Source of the DNA: Mesorhizobium kowhaii
GTDB lineage: Bacteria > Pseudomonadota > Alphaproteobacteria > Rhizobiales > Rhizobiaceae
Direction: 5' to 3'
Assembly: GCF_003253745.1 (NCBI RefSeq)
Contig: NZ_MZXV01000056.1
Span: 248,001-312,000 of the forward strand
DNA length: 64,000 bases
The notes beneath the pieces were generated by a model. It did not search any database. It saw only the letters and a list, made by a program, of their open reading frames with translations, and was not told where the DNA came from. Both the position numbers and the translations under genes were made by a program. Position 1 is the first letter of the stretch; every line of letters begins with the position of its first letter. Of the stretch, positions 17,337-25,239 are shown in pieces.

Positions 17337-17987
17337 ATGCCCGCCGAAATCACCGATCTCGCCATTGGCTACCGGCGCCTGCCGGCGGGCAAGCTCGCCA
17401 ATGCCGTGACGTGGATGGAGGCGCGCGCGCCGCAGCCCGCTCTCGCAAAACCCTTGGCCATGACCCGCATCACCATGCCCGACTGCGCTTCGTATCGGGC
17501 GATGTTCCTGGAGATCGGCGCGCCCTGGCTGTGGGACCGCGTGTCCGAAATGTCCGACGCCGAGATCGCAACTCAATTCGCCGATCCGCGTCAGCATCTC
17601 TACTACGGCTACGATGAAAGCGGCGTGCATCTTGGCATGGTCGAATTCTTCGTCGCCGACAGCAACGAAATCGAGATCATCTATTTCGGCCTGTTCCCCT
17701 CATTGACTGGCCGCGGTTTCGGCAAGCGGCTGATGGCCGGGGCGCTCGAGCTGGCATGGCGCCTCGATCCGAGCCGCATCTGGCTGCACACAAGCAGCTT
17801 CGATCATCACAGCGTCATCGGTTTCTACAGCGCCTGCGGTTTCGTGCCCTTCGCGACCGGTTTTGAAATCGTCGACGATCCCCGGATAAAGGGAACCTTG
17901 CCGCGCAATGCCGCGCCGCAGATTCCGCTGATCGAAGCCGAGTGGAGCACCCGCGGTCCAGAGAACCGACAGGTTGCGCGAGCCTAG
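17337..17987 (+). CDS. GNAT family N-acetyltransferase
   Basis: A 216-residue acetyl-CoA-dependent N-acetyltransferase. The core is visible in GMVEFFVADSNEIEIIYFGLFPSLTGRGFGKRLMAGALELAW, where the RGFGK segment is the acetyl-CoA pyrophosphate loop, and the C-terminal HHSVIGFYSACGFVPFATG is motif B. The ATG at 17337 has a weak ribosome site. An in-frame TTG at 17319, preceded by AGAGGA six bases upstream, is an alternative start adding six residues. The stop codon TAG directly abuts the ATG of the LuxR-type regulator. The acetyl acceptor is unknown; the HDAC-like gene downstream could perform the reverse reaction. Confidence 0.85.
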   Translation: MPAEITDLAIGYRRLPAGKLANAVTWMEARAPQPALAKPLAMTRITMPDCASYRAMFLEIGAPWLWDRVSEMSDAEIATQFADPRQHLYYGYDESGVHLGMVEFFVADSNEIEIIYFGLFPSLTGRGFGKRLMAGALELAWRLDPSRIWLHTSSFDHHSVIGFYSACGFVPFATGFEIVDDPRIKGTLPRNAAPQIPLIEAEWSTRGPENRQVARA

Positions 17988-20702
17988 ATGAGAACAGCTC
18001 CGCAACCCACTCCGCACGCGTCGCCGCATCACCGCCGATGGGTCCGTCGCGAGACCATCCTGTCGACGCTGGAGCGGCATATCGATACCCGCATCGTGCT
18101 GTTCGCCGCGCCCGCCGGCTTCGGCAAGTCGACGACGATGGCGCAATGGGCTGCGGAAGCCGCGCGCCTCGGCCGGCTGACCGCATGGCTGTCCTGCGAG
18201 GTATCAGACAATGACGAAGGCGCCTTCCTGTCGCATCTGGTGGGAGCGCTGCGCCACCTCGTGCAGAGCCCGGCGGAACTCGACCTCGCCTTCCAGTCGA
18301 GCCCGATCCCGCAGTTGGATGTGGTGCTCGCCGCGCTGGTTGCGGGGTTGGCGGCGCGCGACGCCGACATCACCTTGTTCTTCGACGACTACCACGCCAT
18401 CGAAGCGCCGGCGGTGAAGCGGTTCATGGAACGCCTGACGCGGCAGGCGCCGGCAAACGTCGCCTTCGTCATCGGCTCGCGCAGCCTGCCCGACCTGCAG
18501 CTCGGCAAGCTCAGGGTGCTGGGCGACGTCTGCGAAATCGGCCCCGACGATTTGCGCTTCGCCTCCTCCGAAGCGGAGGCGTTCTTCAACGATAAGCTGG
18601 GCTTGAGCGTCAGCAGTAGCACTGTGGAGACCTTGTGTTCGCGGACGGAAGGATGGGCCGCCGGCCTGCAGCTCGCCTCGCTGTCGCTCGGTGCTGCGCA
18701 TGCGCCCGAAACTGTCATCGGCAATTTCACCGGCGCCAACCGCAACGTTGCCGACTTCCTGATGGGGGAAGTGTTTTTGGAACTGCCGCCGGCGATCGCA
18801 AAATTCCTGCTCTACAGTTCGATCTTCGAACGATTCAGCGCCGAGGCCTGCCGAGCGGTGATGCGGGCGGCGGATGCCGAGGCGGCGATCACCGAAATCG
18901 AGACGCGCAATCTGTTCCTGGTGCCGCTTGACGAGGAGCGTCGATGGTTCCGCTATCATCATCTGTTCCGCGACTTCCTCAGCCGCGAGATGGAACGGCG
19001 CGAACCGGAGATGATCGCGCCGCTGCATCTGGCGGCCGCCGAATGGTTTGGCGAACGCAAGATGCTGACCGAGGCGATCGGGCATGCGCTCGCCGCCGGC
19101 GACCAGGCCCGCGCGGCGGTGTTCGTCGAAAACAACGCGCTCGACCTCATTGCCCAGTGCCAGCTTCTCTATGTGCGCCAGTTGCTGGCGCTGCTGCCCA
19201 AAAAGCTGATCGACCAGCGCATCCGGCTGCAGTTGGTCGTGCTGTGGCTTGCGGTGCACAGCAGCCAACCCGAGCTTGCCCAACAGACGCTGAACAATGC
19301 GCGCAAGCTGGTCGAGACCGGGCCGGCTGACAGCAATGACCCCGGCACGCTGACCGGCACCACGATCGAGGCCGAACTCGTGGTGCTCGCCGCTGCCGTG
19401 CACAGCACGCTGGAGCAGTTCGATCAGGCGCGCGACACGGCACTGGCGGCCCTGCGCGTCATCGCACCCGATGCCTGGTTCATGGAAGGCGCGACGGCCA
19501 ATGTCATCGGCTACAATCTTTATGCGCTGGGCGACCTCGACGGCGCACGCGCGGCGGTGGACGCGGCGCGCAAGGCGCATGAGCGAAGCGGCAGCCTGCT
19601 CGGCGTCACCATTGCCAATTGCTACATGGCCGTCATCGAGCGCTCGGCCGGTCGCTTGCCCGCCGCCGAACGGCTGCTGCGCGACGCAATCGCCGAGGCC
19701 AGGGCGCGGATCGGCCCGAATTCCTACGCCGAAGCGCTGGCCGGCACGCTGCTTGCCGAACTCGCTTACGAGACCAATGCGTCGGGCGAGGCGCTGACGC
19801 TGGTCGAGAATCTCGGGCCATTGATCGAGGGGGCAGCGGTCATCGTCTATCCGCTCGCCAGCGTGCCGACCTATGCCCGCGTGCTGCAGCTGACCGGTCG
19901 CACGGAGGCCGCGCTCGATATGCTGGAGCGCGTCTACCAACGTGTGCGCGGCTCCGTGTATCGCCGCCTCGCTTCGGTGCTCGTGCATGATCGCGTCAGG
20001 CTGCTGCTCGACCAGAACCGCAGCGCCGAGGCGCGCGCCTTGTTGAATGAGCATCGCAGCGAACGGGCCGAGACCACTCCCACTGTCGCCAACGAATTCG
20101 AGTTCTTCGCCGAGGGCAGACTGCTGACGGCGGAGAAATCCTATGCCGCGGCCGCCGGTGTCTTCGACGCGCTGCTGGAGCGAACGAAAAACAGCGGGCG
20201 CATGCGCCGCCATATCCTGGCGCTGATCCTGCGCGCCAAGAGTGCCGGCCATGACCCACACGAGGCCGACCGCTATCTGCTCGAGGCGCTGCGCCTCGCC
20301 CACCCCTCTGGCTTCATCCGCTCCTTCGTCGATGAGGGAAGGCCCGTTATCGATGGGTTGATGCGGCTGCGTGCGGCACAGGCAAAGACCGATCCGGCGC
20401 TGTCAGCCTACGCCACGCGCATCATCGATGCCGCGCAGACGACGCCTGTGGCGACGCGCAAGCCGGCCACGCCAGCCGCCGAGAAGGAACACCTCACCCA
20501 GCGCGAGGCCGAGCTGCTGCGCTATCTCACCGAAGGCATGTCCAACCGCGATATCGCGCTTGCCCTGTCGGTCAGCGAAACGACGGTGAAGTGGCATCTC
20601 AAAAACATTTTCGGCAAGCTGGCGGTGAGCAACCGGGTCCAGGCCGTGCGTGCCGCGCAAGGCTCCGCAAACCTCCACACCCCTCCGAAAGGAGGGGCAT
20701 AG
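17988..20702 (+). CDS. LuxR family ATP-dependent transcriptional regulator (MalT-like)
   Basis: A 904-residue STAND-type regulator. The N-terminal NTPase carries Walker A APAGFGKST at 41-49 and Walker B ITLFFDD near 128-134, followed by a winged-helix region and a long alpha-helical repeat region of the MalT/LAL kind (roughly 330-800). The C-terminal LuxR helix-turn-helix is clear: HLTQREAELLRYLTEGMSN, then DIALALSVSETTVKWHLKNI. MalT needs ATP and an inducer to bind DNA. The gene abuts the GNAT gene and precedes the HDAC/ABC operon by 83 bases, so this operon is the obvious target. The last codons run into a CCCCTCC-GAAA-GGAGGGG hairpin. Confidence 0.9.
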   Translation: MRTAPQPTPHASPHHRRWVRRETILSTLERHIDTRIVLFAAPAGFGKSTTMAQWAAEAARLGRLTAWLSCEVSDNDEGAFLSHLVGALRHLVQSPAELDLAFQSSPIPQLDVVLAALVAGLAARDADITLFFDDYHAIEAPAVKRFMERLTRQAPANVAFVIGSRSLPDLQLGKLRVLGDVCEIGPDDLRFASSEAEAFFNDKLGLSVSSSTVETLCSRTEGWAAGLQLASLSLGAAHAPETVIGNFTGANRNVADFLMGEVFLELPPAIAKFLLYSSIFERFSAEACRAVMRAADAEAAITEIETRNLFLVPLDEERRWFRYHHLFRDFLSREMERREPEMIAPLHLAAAEWFGERKMLTEAIGHALAAGDQARAAVFVENNALDLIAQCQLLYVRQLLALLPKKLIDQRIRLQLVVLWLAVHSSQPELAQQTLNNARKLVETGPADSNDPGTLTGTTIEAELVVLAAAVHSTLEQFDQARDTALAALRVIAPDAWFMEGATANVIGYNLYALGDLDGARAAVDAARKAHERSGSLLGVTIANCYMAVIERSAGRLPAAERLLRDAIAEARARIGPNSYAEALAGTLLAELAYETNASGEALTLVENLGPLIEGAAVIVYPLASVPTYARVLQLTGRTEAALDMLERVYQRVRGSVYRRLASVLVHDRVRLLLDQNRSAEARALLNEHRSERAETTPTVANEFEFFAEGRLLTAEKSYAAAAGVFDALLERTKNSGRMRRHILALILRAKSAGHDPHEADRYLLEALRLAHPSGFIRSFVDEGRPVIDGLMRLRAAQAKTDPALSAYATRIIDAAQTTPVATRKPATPAAEKEHLTQREAELLRYLTEGMSNRDIALALSVSETTVKWHLKNIFGKLAVSNRVQAVRAAQGSANLHTPPKGGA
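20680..20697 (+). terminator. Hairpin at the 3' end of the LuxR-type gene
   Basis: CCCCTCC, a GAAA tetraloop and GGAGGGG form a perfect 7-base-pair stem that overlaps the final codons of the regulator gene. No T-tract follows, so this is a weak candidate for a Rho-independent terminator. It may instead stabilise the 3' end or dampen read-through into the HDAC operon. Confidence 0.35.
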
Positions 20703-20785
20703 ATAACTGGCACAACCCCTCTTTCGGGTCGGGCCATGTCATCGTTAGCCTGCTAGCGTCACCTGGTTTTTAGAGGACGCTGCGG

Positions 20786-21907
20786 ATGGCGACAGGCTAC
20801 GTTTTTCACGAACAGCTGATGTGGCATGACACCGGCTCCAGCGCCGACATGATGCCTCCCGGCCGTTTTGTGGAACCTGGCCGGCATCTGGAATCGCCCG
20901 GCTCGAAGCGTCGGCTGAACAACCTGATCCAGGTCAGCGGCCTGTCGCGCCACCTCGTGCCGATCATTCCCGAGCCGGTCTCGGTCGAGGACCTGCTGCG
21001 CGTGCATACGCAACGCCATGTCGACGATATCAGAATGCTCAGTGAGCGCGGTTCCGGCTTCGCCGGCCCGCAGGCGCCGATCGGCCTCAACAGTTTCGAC
21101 ATCGCCCTGCTGTCGGCCGGCACCACCTATGCCGCCATGCGCGCCGTGCTGACCGGCCGGGTCGACAACGCCTATGCGCTGGCGCGGCCGCCGGGGCACC
21201 ATGCCGAGCCAGACCAGGCGATGGGCAATTGCCTGTTCTCCAACATCGGCGTGTCCGTGCGCCGGCTGCAGCATGAAGGCTTGCTTGGCCGCGCGGCGGT
21301 GGTTGATTGGGACGTGCATCACGGCAACGGCACCGAGACGGTGTTTTATTCCGACCCGTCGGTGCTGACTATGTCCGTACATCAGGACAATCTCTATCCG
21401 ACCGGGCGCGGTGCGCTGGCCGACAACGGCAAAGGCGCCGGCGAAGGCTACAACATCAACATCCCGTTGCCGGCGGGCAGCGGCACCGGCGCCTATGAAT
21501 TGGCTTTCGACCGCGTCATCGCCCCTGCGCTGCGCGCCTTCAAGCCGGACCTCGTCATCGTCGCTTCCGGTTTCGACGCATCGGGTTTCGACCCGCTCGG
21601 CCGCATGATGCTCAACAGCGAGTGCTTCCGGCGCCTTGCCGCACGCATGGTGGCGCTGGCCGCGGAGACGTCGAACGGACGCCTGATCATGAGCCATGAG
21701 GGCGGCTATTCCGAAGGTTATGTGCCGTTCTGCGGCCATGCCGTCATCGAGACGCTGGCCAATCATCGTACCGAAGTGGTCGACCCGCTGTCGGACCATA
21801 TCGACGAATGGGCCGGGCAGAATCTGCAGCCGCATCAGGCCGATGTGATCGATGCCGCCGAAGGCCTGCTCGCCGGCCTGCGCCAACGCCTCGCCGGCGC
21901 GGCCTGA
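20786..21907 (+). CDS. Histone deacetylase-like amidohydrolase (class II / acetylpolyamine amidohydrolase type)
   Basis: A 373-residue zinc amidohydrolase of the arginase/deacetylase fold. All catalytic elements are present: the His pair in RPPGHHAEP (138-139), zinc ligands Asp176 and His178 in VDWDVHHGNGT and Asp264 in SGFDAS, and the transition-state Tyr308 in HEGGYSEG. In bacteria these enzymes remove acetyl or other acyl groups from polyamines and similar amides. GAGGA lies upstream of the ATG. Five ABC importer genes follow, the first only four bases on, so it most likely hydrolyses an imported acylated amine rather than a protein. Confidence 0.9.
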   Translation: MATGYVFHEQLMWHDTGSSADMMPPGRFVEPGRHLESPGSKRRLNNLIQVSGLSRHLVPIIPEPVSVEDLLRVHTQRHVDDIRMLSERGSGFAGPQAPIGLNSFDIALLSAGTTYAAMRAVLTGRVDNAYALARPPGHHAEPDQAMGNCLFSNIGVSVRRLQHEGLLGRAAVVDWDVHHGNGTETVFYSDPSVLTMSVHQDNLYPTGRGALADNGKGAGEGYNINIPLPAGSGTGAYELAFDRVIAPALRAFKPDLVIVASGFDASGFDPLGRMMLNSECFRRLAARMVALAAETSNGRLIMSHEGGYSEGYVPFCGHAVIETLANHRTEVVDPLSDHIDEWAGQNLQPHQADVIDAAEGLLAGLRQRLAGAA

Positions 21908-21911
21908 CGCG

Positions 21912-22769
21912 ATGGATTTTGTCGTCACCACGCTCCTCAATGCGCTGACGCTGATCAGCATCCTGATGCTGGTCGGCCTCGGGCTGGCGATCAGCTTCGG
22001 ACTGATGAACGTGACCAATCTGGCGCATGGCGAGTTCGTCACCGTCGGCGCCTTCGCGGTCTATTTCGTCCAGAGCATGGGCGGTTCCTTCTGGCTGGGG
22101 CTGGCCGCTGCGCCCATCGCCGGCGCGGTTGTCGGCTGCATCCTCGAGTTCGCCATCATCCGCCATCTCTATTCGCGGCCGGTCTCGACCGTGCTCGCCA
22201 CCTGGGGCGTCAGCCTGATCCTGCAGCAAGGGCTGGAACTGACCTTCGGTCTCGGCGCCAAGCCGGTGACACCGCCGATCGAAGGCACGCTCGATCTCGT
22301 CTTCACCGTCTATCCGGCCTACCGGCTGATCCTGATCGCCATCGCCGCGCTGACCCTGCTCGGCGTCGTCCTGCTGATCAGCCGAACGTCCTTCGGCCTC
22401 GATATCCGCACCGTCATCCAGAACCGTGAAATGGCCGAGGGCGTCGGCATCAACACGCGGCGCACCTATGCCATCGCCTTCACCTTCGGCGCGGCAATCG
22501 CGGGCCTCGCCGGCGGACTGGTCGCGCCGCTGGCGATCGTACTGCCGCAGATGGGGGTGAACTATCTCGCCAATGCCTTCTTCGTCGTCATCGTCGGCGG
22601 CGTCGGCTCGATCGGCGGCCTCGTCGCCGGCAGTGTTTTCGTCGGCGGTCTGACGAGTGTTCTGAACTACCAGATATCGCCATCGCTGGCGCAAGCGATC
22701 GTGCTGCTGGCGGCCATCGTCGCCGTGCGGCTGCGGCCCAACGGCCTGTTCAACGGGGCGTCGCGATGA
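21912..22769 (+). CDS. ABC permease, LivH/UrtB type
   Basis: A 285-residue inner-membrane permease with about eight hydrophobic segments. N-terminal LGLAISFGLMNVTNLAHGEFVTVGAFAVYF is the LivH-family hallmark; the coupling segment is IQNREMAEGVGINTRRTY and the late loop GGVGSIGGLVAGS. It follows the HDAC gene by four bases and overlaps the next permease gene by four. The matching binding protein resembles amide/urea binders, so the system may be closer to Urt/Fmd transporters than to true leucine importers. Confidence 0.9.
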   Translation: MDFVVTTLLNALTLISILMLVGLGLAISFGLMNVTNLAHGEFVTVGAFAVYFVQSMGGSFWLGLAAAPIAGAVVGCILEFAIIRHLYSRPVSTVLATWGVSLILQQGLELTFGLGAKPVTPPIEGTLDLVFTVYPAYRLILIAIAALTLLGVVLLISRTSFGLDIRTVIQNREMAEGVGINTRRTYAIAFTFGAAIAGLAGGLVAPLAIVLPQMGVNYLANAFFVVIVGGVGSIGGLVAGSVFVGGLTSVLNYQISPSLAQAIVLLAAIVAVRLRPNGLFNGASR

Positions 22770-23752
22770 TCGCCCGGGACCGCAACTGGCTGCTGATCTT
22801 CGTCGTCTGCGTGGCGCTGGCTATCCTCTATCCGTTCATTGCCGACGGCTATCAGCTGACGGTGATCCGCGACGCACTGATCTTCGGCCTGTTCGCGGCA
22901 AGCCTCGACTTCTTCTGGGGTCGCACCGGCATTCTGTGTTTCGGCCACGCCGCCTTTTTCGGCATTGGCGGCTACATCATGGCGCTGGTCACGCTCAACG
23001 ACGCCATCCCCTTTGCCAGCCTGCTCGGCCTTGCCGGCGCGGTCGCTGGCGCGGCTTTCGTCGCCGCGATCATCGGTTACTTCCTGTTCTTCGGCGGCAT
23101 CCGTGGCAGCTATTTCACCATCGTCACGCTGGCGATGGGCGTCATCTGTCAGCAGGCGGCGGTCTCCTGGAGCTCGGTCACTGGCGGCGACAGCGGGCTG
23201 ATCGGCATTCCGCCGATCGAGTTCGATGTTGCCGGGCTGCCTGTCGATCTCAGCCAGGACCTGCCCTCCTATATCTTCGTCTCGGCCATCGTTGCGGTGG
23301 CCGTGCTGGCGTTGTGGTCGATCAGCCGCGGGCGCTGGGGCACGGTGCTCACCGCCATCCAGGACAATGAGGTCCGGGCGGCAGCACTTGGCCACAACGC
23401 ACCCTTGCGGCTGCTCGTCACCTTCGTCCTGTCCGCGGCCATCGCCGGACTTGCCGGCGCCCTCTATGTCTGCATGGCGGGGCTGGTGGCGCCGGACCTT
23501 TCCGGGCTGCTTCTGTCGACGGAAGTCATCGTCTGGGTGGCTGTCGGCGGGCGCGGCACGCTGCTTGGTCCGGTGCTCGGCGCCATCTTCATCCAGCGGG
23601 CGCAGCAGACGATCAGCAGCTTCAACCCGAGCCTGTGGCCGCTGTTGCTCGGCTGTGTCTTCGTCGTCATCGTCTTCGTCTTACCGGACGGCATCCTGTC
23701 GATCTACGCGCGGCTGAAGAGCCTGTTCAAAGGCCGGAGGCGCGCGCAATGA
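22766..23752 (+). CDS. ABC permease, LivM/UrtC type
   Basis: A 328-residue inner-membrane permease. Family features: LFAASLDFFWGRTGILCFGHAAFFGIGGYIMALV, the coupling segment TAIQDNEVRAAALGHNA and the C-terminal VLPDGILSIYARLK. The FGHAAFFGIGGY sequence resembles UrtC-like proteins. Four-base overlaps on both sides place it in the middle of a coupled operon. Confidence 0.9.
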   Translation: MIARDRNWLLIFVVCVALAILYPFIADGYQLTVIRDALIFGLFAASLDFFWGRTGILCFGHAAFFGIGGYIMALVTLNDAIPFASLLGLAGAVAGAAFVAAIIGYFLFFGGIRGSYFTIVTLAMGVICQQAAVSWSSVTGGDSGLIGIPPIEFDVAGLPVDLSQDLPSYIFVSAIVAVAVLALWSISRGRWGTVLTAIQDNEVRAAALGHNAPLRLLVTFVLSAAIAGLAGALYVCMAGLVAPDLSGLLLSTEVIVWVAVGGRGTLLGPVLGAIFIQRAQQTISSFNPSLWPLLLGCVFVVIVFVLPDGILSIYARLKSLFKGRRRAQ

Positions 23753-24453
23753 GCGACGTCCTGCTCCAGGCCGAAAATGTCGGTATCCGCTTTGGCGGGC
23801 TGCAAGCGCTGGAGGCGCTTGATCTCACCGTGCGCGACAAGGAGCTTTGCTGCATCATCGGGCCGAACGGCGCCGGCAAAAGCACGTTCCTTAACGTGCT
23901 GACCGGCACGCTGCGCCCGACCAGCGGCAGCGTGCGCTTTCGCGGCCGCGATATAGCCGGCCTGCCGCTGCACCGCATCGCCCGGCTCGGCATCGCCCGC
24001 AAGTTCCAGATCCCGTCGGTCTTCCCCAGCCTGTCGGTGGAGGACAATCTGAAGGTGGCGCGGTGGGGCGCGCCCTCACCGGTCCGCCCGGTCGCTGAGT
24101 TGCTGGAGCTGGTTGCGCTCACCAATCGTGCCGCCACACTGGCCGGCGAACTCGCGCACGGCCAGAAGCAATGGCTGGAGATCGGCATGGCGCTGGCGAT
24201 CGAGCCGCGGCTGCTCCTGCTCGACGAGCCGACCGCCGGTATGACGCCGCAGGAGACACTGGCGACGGCCGAGATGCTGCTGCGGCTCAAGGGCGAGTTC
24301 TCGATCGTCGCGGTCGAACACGACATCCGCTTCGTGCGGGCGCTGAATTGCGAAACGCTGGTGCTGCATCAGGGGCGCCGGCTGCGCAGCGGTCCTTTCC
24401 ACGACATCGAGACCGACGAGATGGTCCGCGACGTTTATCTGGGGAGGCGCTGA
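23749..24453 (+). CDS. ABC ATP-binding protein, LivG/UrtD type
   Basis: A 234-residue ATPase. Walker A GPNGAGKST, the LivG-type ARKFQIPSVFPSLSVEDNLKVA, and Walker B LLLLDEPTAGMT are clear. The signature motif is degenerate: ELAHGQKQWLEIG in place of LSGGQ, a variant seen in UrtD proteins of urea importers. This supports the amide/urea assignment. The gene overlaps the permease by four bases. Confidence 0.9.
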   Translation: MSDVLLQAENVGIRFGGLQALEALDLTVRDKELCCIIGPNGAGKSTFLNVLTGTLRPTSGSVRFRGRDIAGLPLHRIARLGIARKFQIPSVFPSLSVEDNLKVARWGAPSPVRPVAELLELVALTNRAATLAGELAHGQKQWLEIGMALAIEPRLLLLDEPTAGMTPQETLATAEMLLRLKGEFSIVAVEHDIRFVRALNCETLVLHQGRRLRSGPFHDIETDEMVRDVYLGRR

Positions 24454-24455
24454 CC

Positions 24456-25157
24456 ATGCTGCGGACACTAGCGATCTCGGCCGGCTACGGCCTGCTCCCG
24501 GTGTTGAACGGCATCGACCTCAGCGTCGCGCCGGGCGAAGTCGTCGGCCTGCTCGGCCGCAACGGCGCCGGCAAGACGACGCTGCTGCGCGTCATCGCTG
24601 GCGCCTTGCGGGCAAGTGGCGGCGCCGTGGTTCTCGGCGACCAGGACCTCACCAATGCTCCGGCCTTCCGCCGGGCGCGGGCCGGCATCGCGCATGTGCC
24701 GCAGGGTCGCGGCATCTTCAACCAGCTGACCGTGCGGCAGAATCTGGAAGTCGGCACCCGCGCCGCCAAGGAGCGTGGCGACGGCGGCATTCCGACCGAC
24801 ATCTTCGGCTATTTCCCGATCCTGCGCGAACGCGAAGCGCAGGTCGCCGGAACGCTCTCGGGTGGCCAGCAGCAGATGCTGGCGATCGGCCGCGCGCTGT
24901 GCGGCCTGCCATCGGTGCTGCTGCTTGACGAACCCTCGGAAGGCATCCAGCCGAACATCGTGCAGTCGATCGCCGAGCTGGTGCCGCGCATCGCCCGCGA
25001 ACGCGGCATCGCGATCGTTCTCGTCGAGCAGAATCTCGATCTCGTTCTCAAGGCGGCGGACCGCTGCCTGGTGATGGAGAAGGGCAGGATCGTGCACGAA
25101 GGCGCGCCGGAGGCGTTCGCCGACGAGACCCTGCTCAAGGATTTGTTGGCTTTATAA
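24456..25157 (+). CDS. ABC ATP-binding protein, LivF/UrtE type
   Basis: A 233-residue ATPase. Walker A GRNGAGKTT (Arg in place of Pro, as in UrtE), the segment IAHVPQGRGIFNQLTVRQNLEVG, signature LSGGQQQMLAIGRAL and Walker B VLLLDEPSEGIQPNIV. The DEPSEGIQP version is typical of UrtE rather than LivF. The C-terminal LLAL codons and stop belong to a 40-base unit that is repeated once immediately downstream. Confidence 0.9.
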   Translation: MLRTLAISAGYGLLPVLNGIDLSVAPGEVVGLLGRNGAGKTTLLRVIAGALRASGGAVVLGDQDLTNAPAFRRARAGIAHVPQGRGIFNQLTVRQNLEVGTRAAKERGDGGIPTDIFGYFPILREREAQVAGTLSGGQQQMLAIGRALCGLPSVLLLDEPSEGIQPNIVQSIAELVPRIARERGIAIVLVEQNLDLVLKAADRCLVMEKGRIVHEGAPEAFADETLLKDLLAL

Positions 25158-25223
25158 GGCGCGCCTGAAGCGCGCCTGGGACCTGTTGGCTTTGTAAGGC
25201 GTGCATGGGGCGCGCCTGGAACT
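25144..25223 (+). repeat. Tandem 40-bp repeat with paired hairpins across the livF-like stop codon
   Basis: Two head-to-tail copies, 25144-25183 and 25184-25223, match at about 33 of 40 positions. The first copy contains the last codons and TAA of the ATPase gene; the second repeats them as non-coding sequence. Each copy carries a 7-base-pair hairpin: GGCGCGC/GCGCGCC at 25158-25176 in copy one, and GGCGTGC/GCGCGCC in copy two, where the change still pairs through G-U. The repeat lies just ahead of the binding-protein gene's ribosome site, a good position for mRNA stabilisation or differential expression. Confidence 0.75.
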
Positions 25224-25239
25224 GGAAGGGAACACAAAA

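Noticed and set aside
18204..20303. Long open frame antisense to the LuxR-type regulator
   Set aside because: Its protein is Arg/Gln/Gly-rich with no domain pattern, as expected from the reverse of a GC-rich gene. The sense strand has clear Walker and LuxR motifs.
17971..25157. Assignment of the second Liv-type importer as a plain leucine transporter
   Set aside because: UrtD/UrtE-like ATPase variants, the amide-type binding protein and the HDAC-like gene in the operon fit an amide or acylamine better. Kept as an open possibility only.
25158..25176. Rho-independent terminator after the UrtE-type gene
   Set aside because: A GC hairpin is present but without a T-tract, and the same operon's binding-protein gene follows 80 bases on. 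An mRNA-processing or stabilising stem is more likely.
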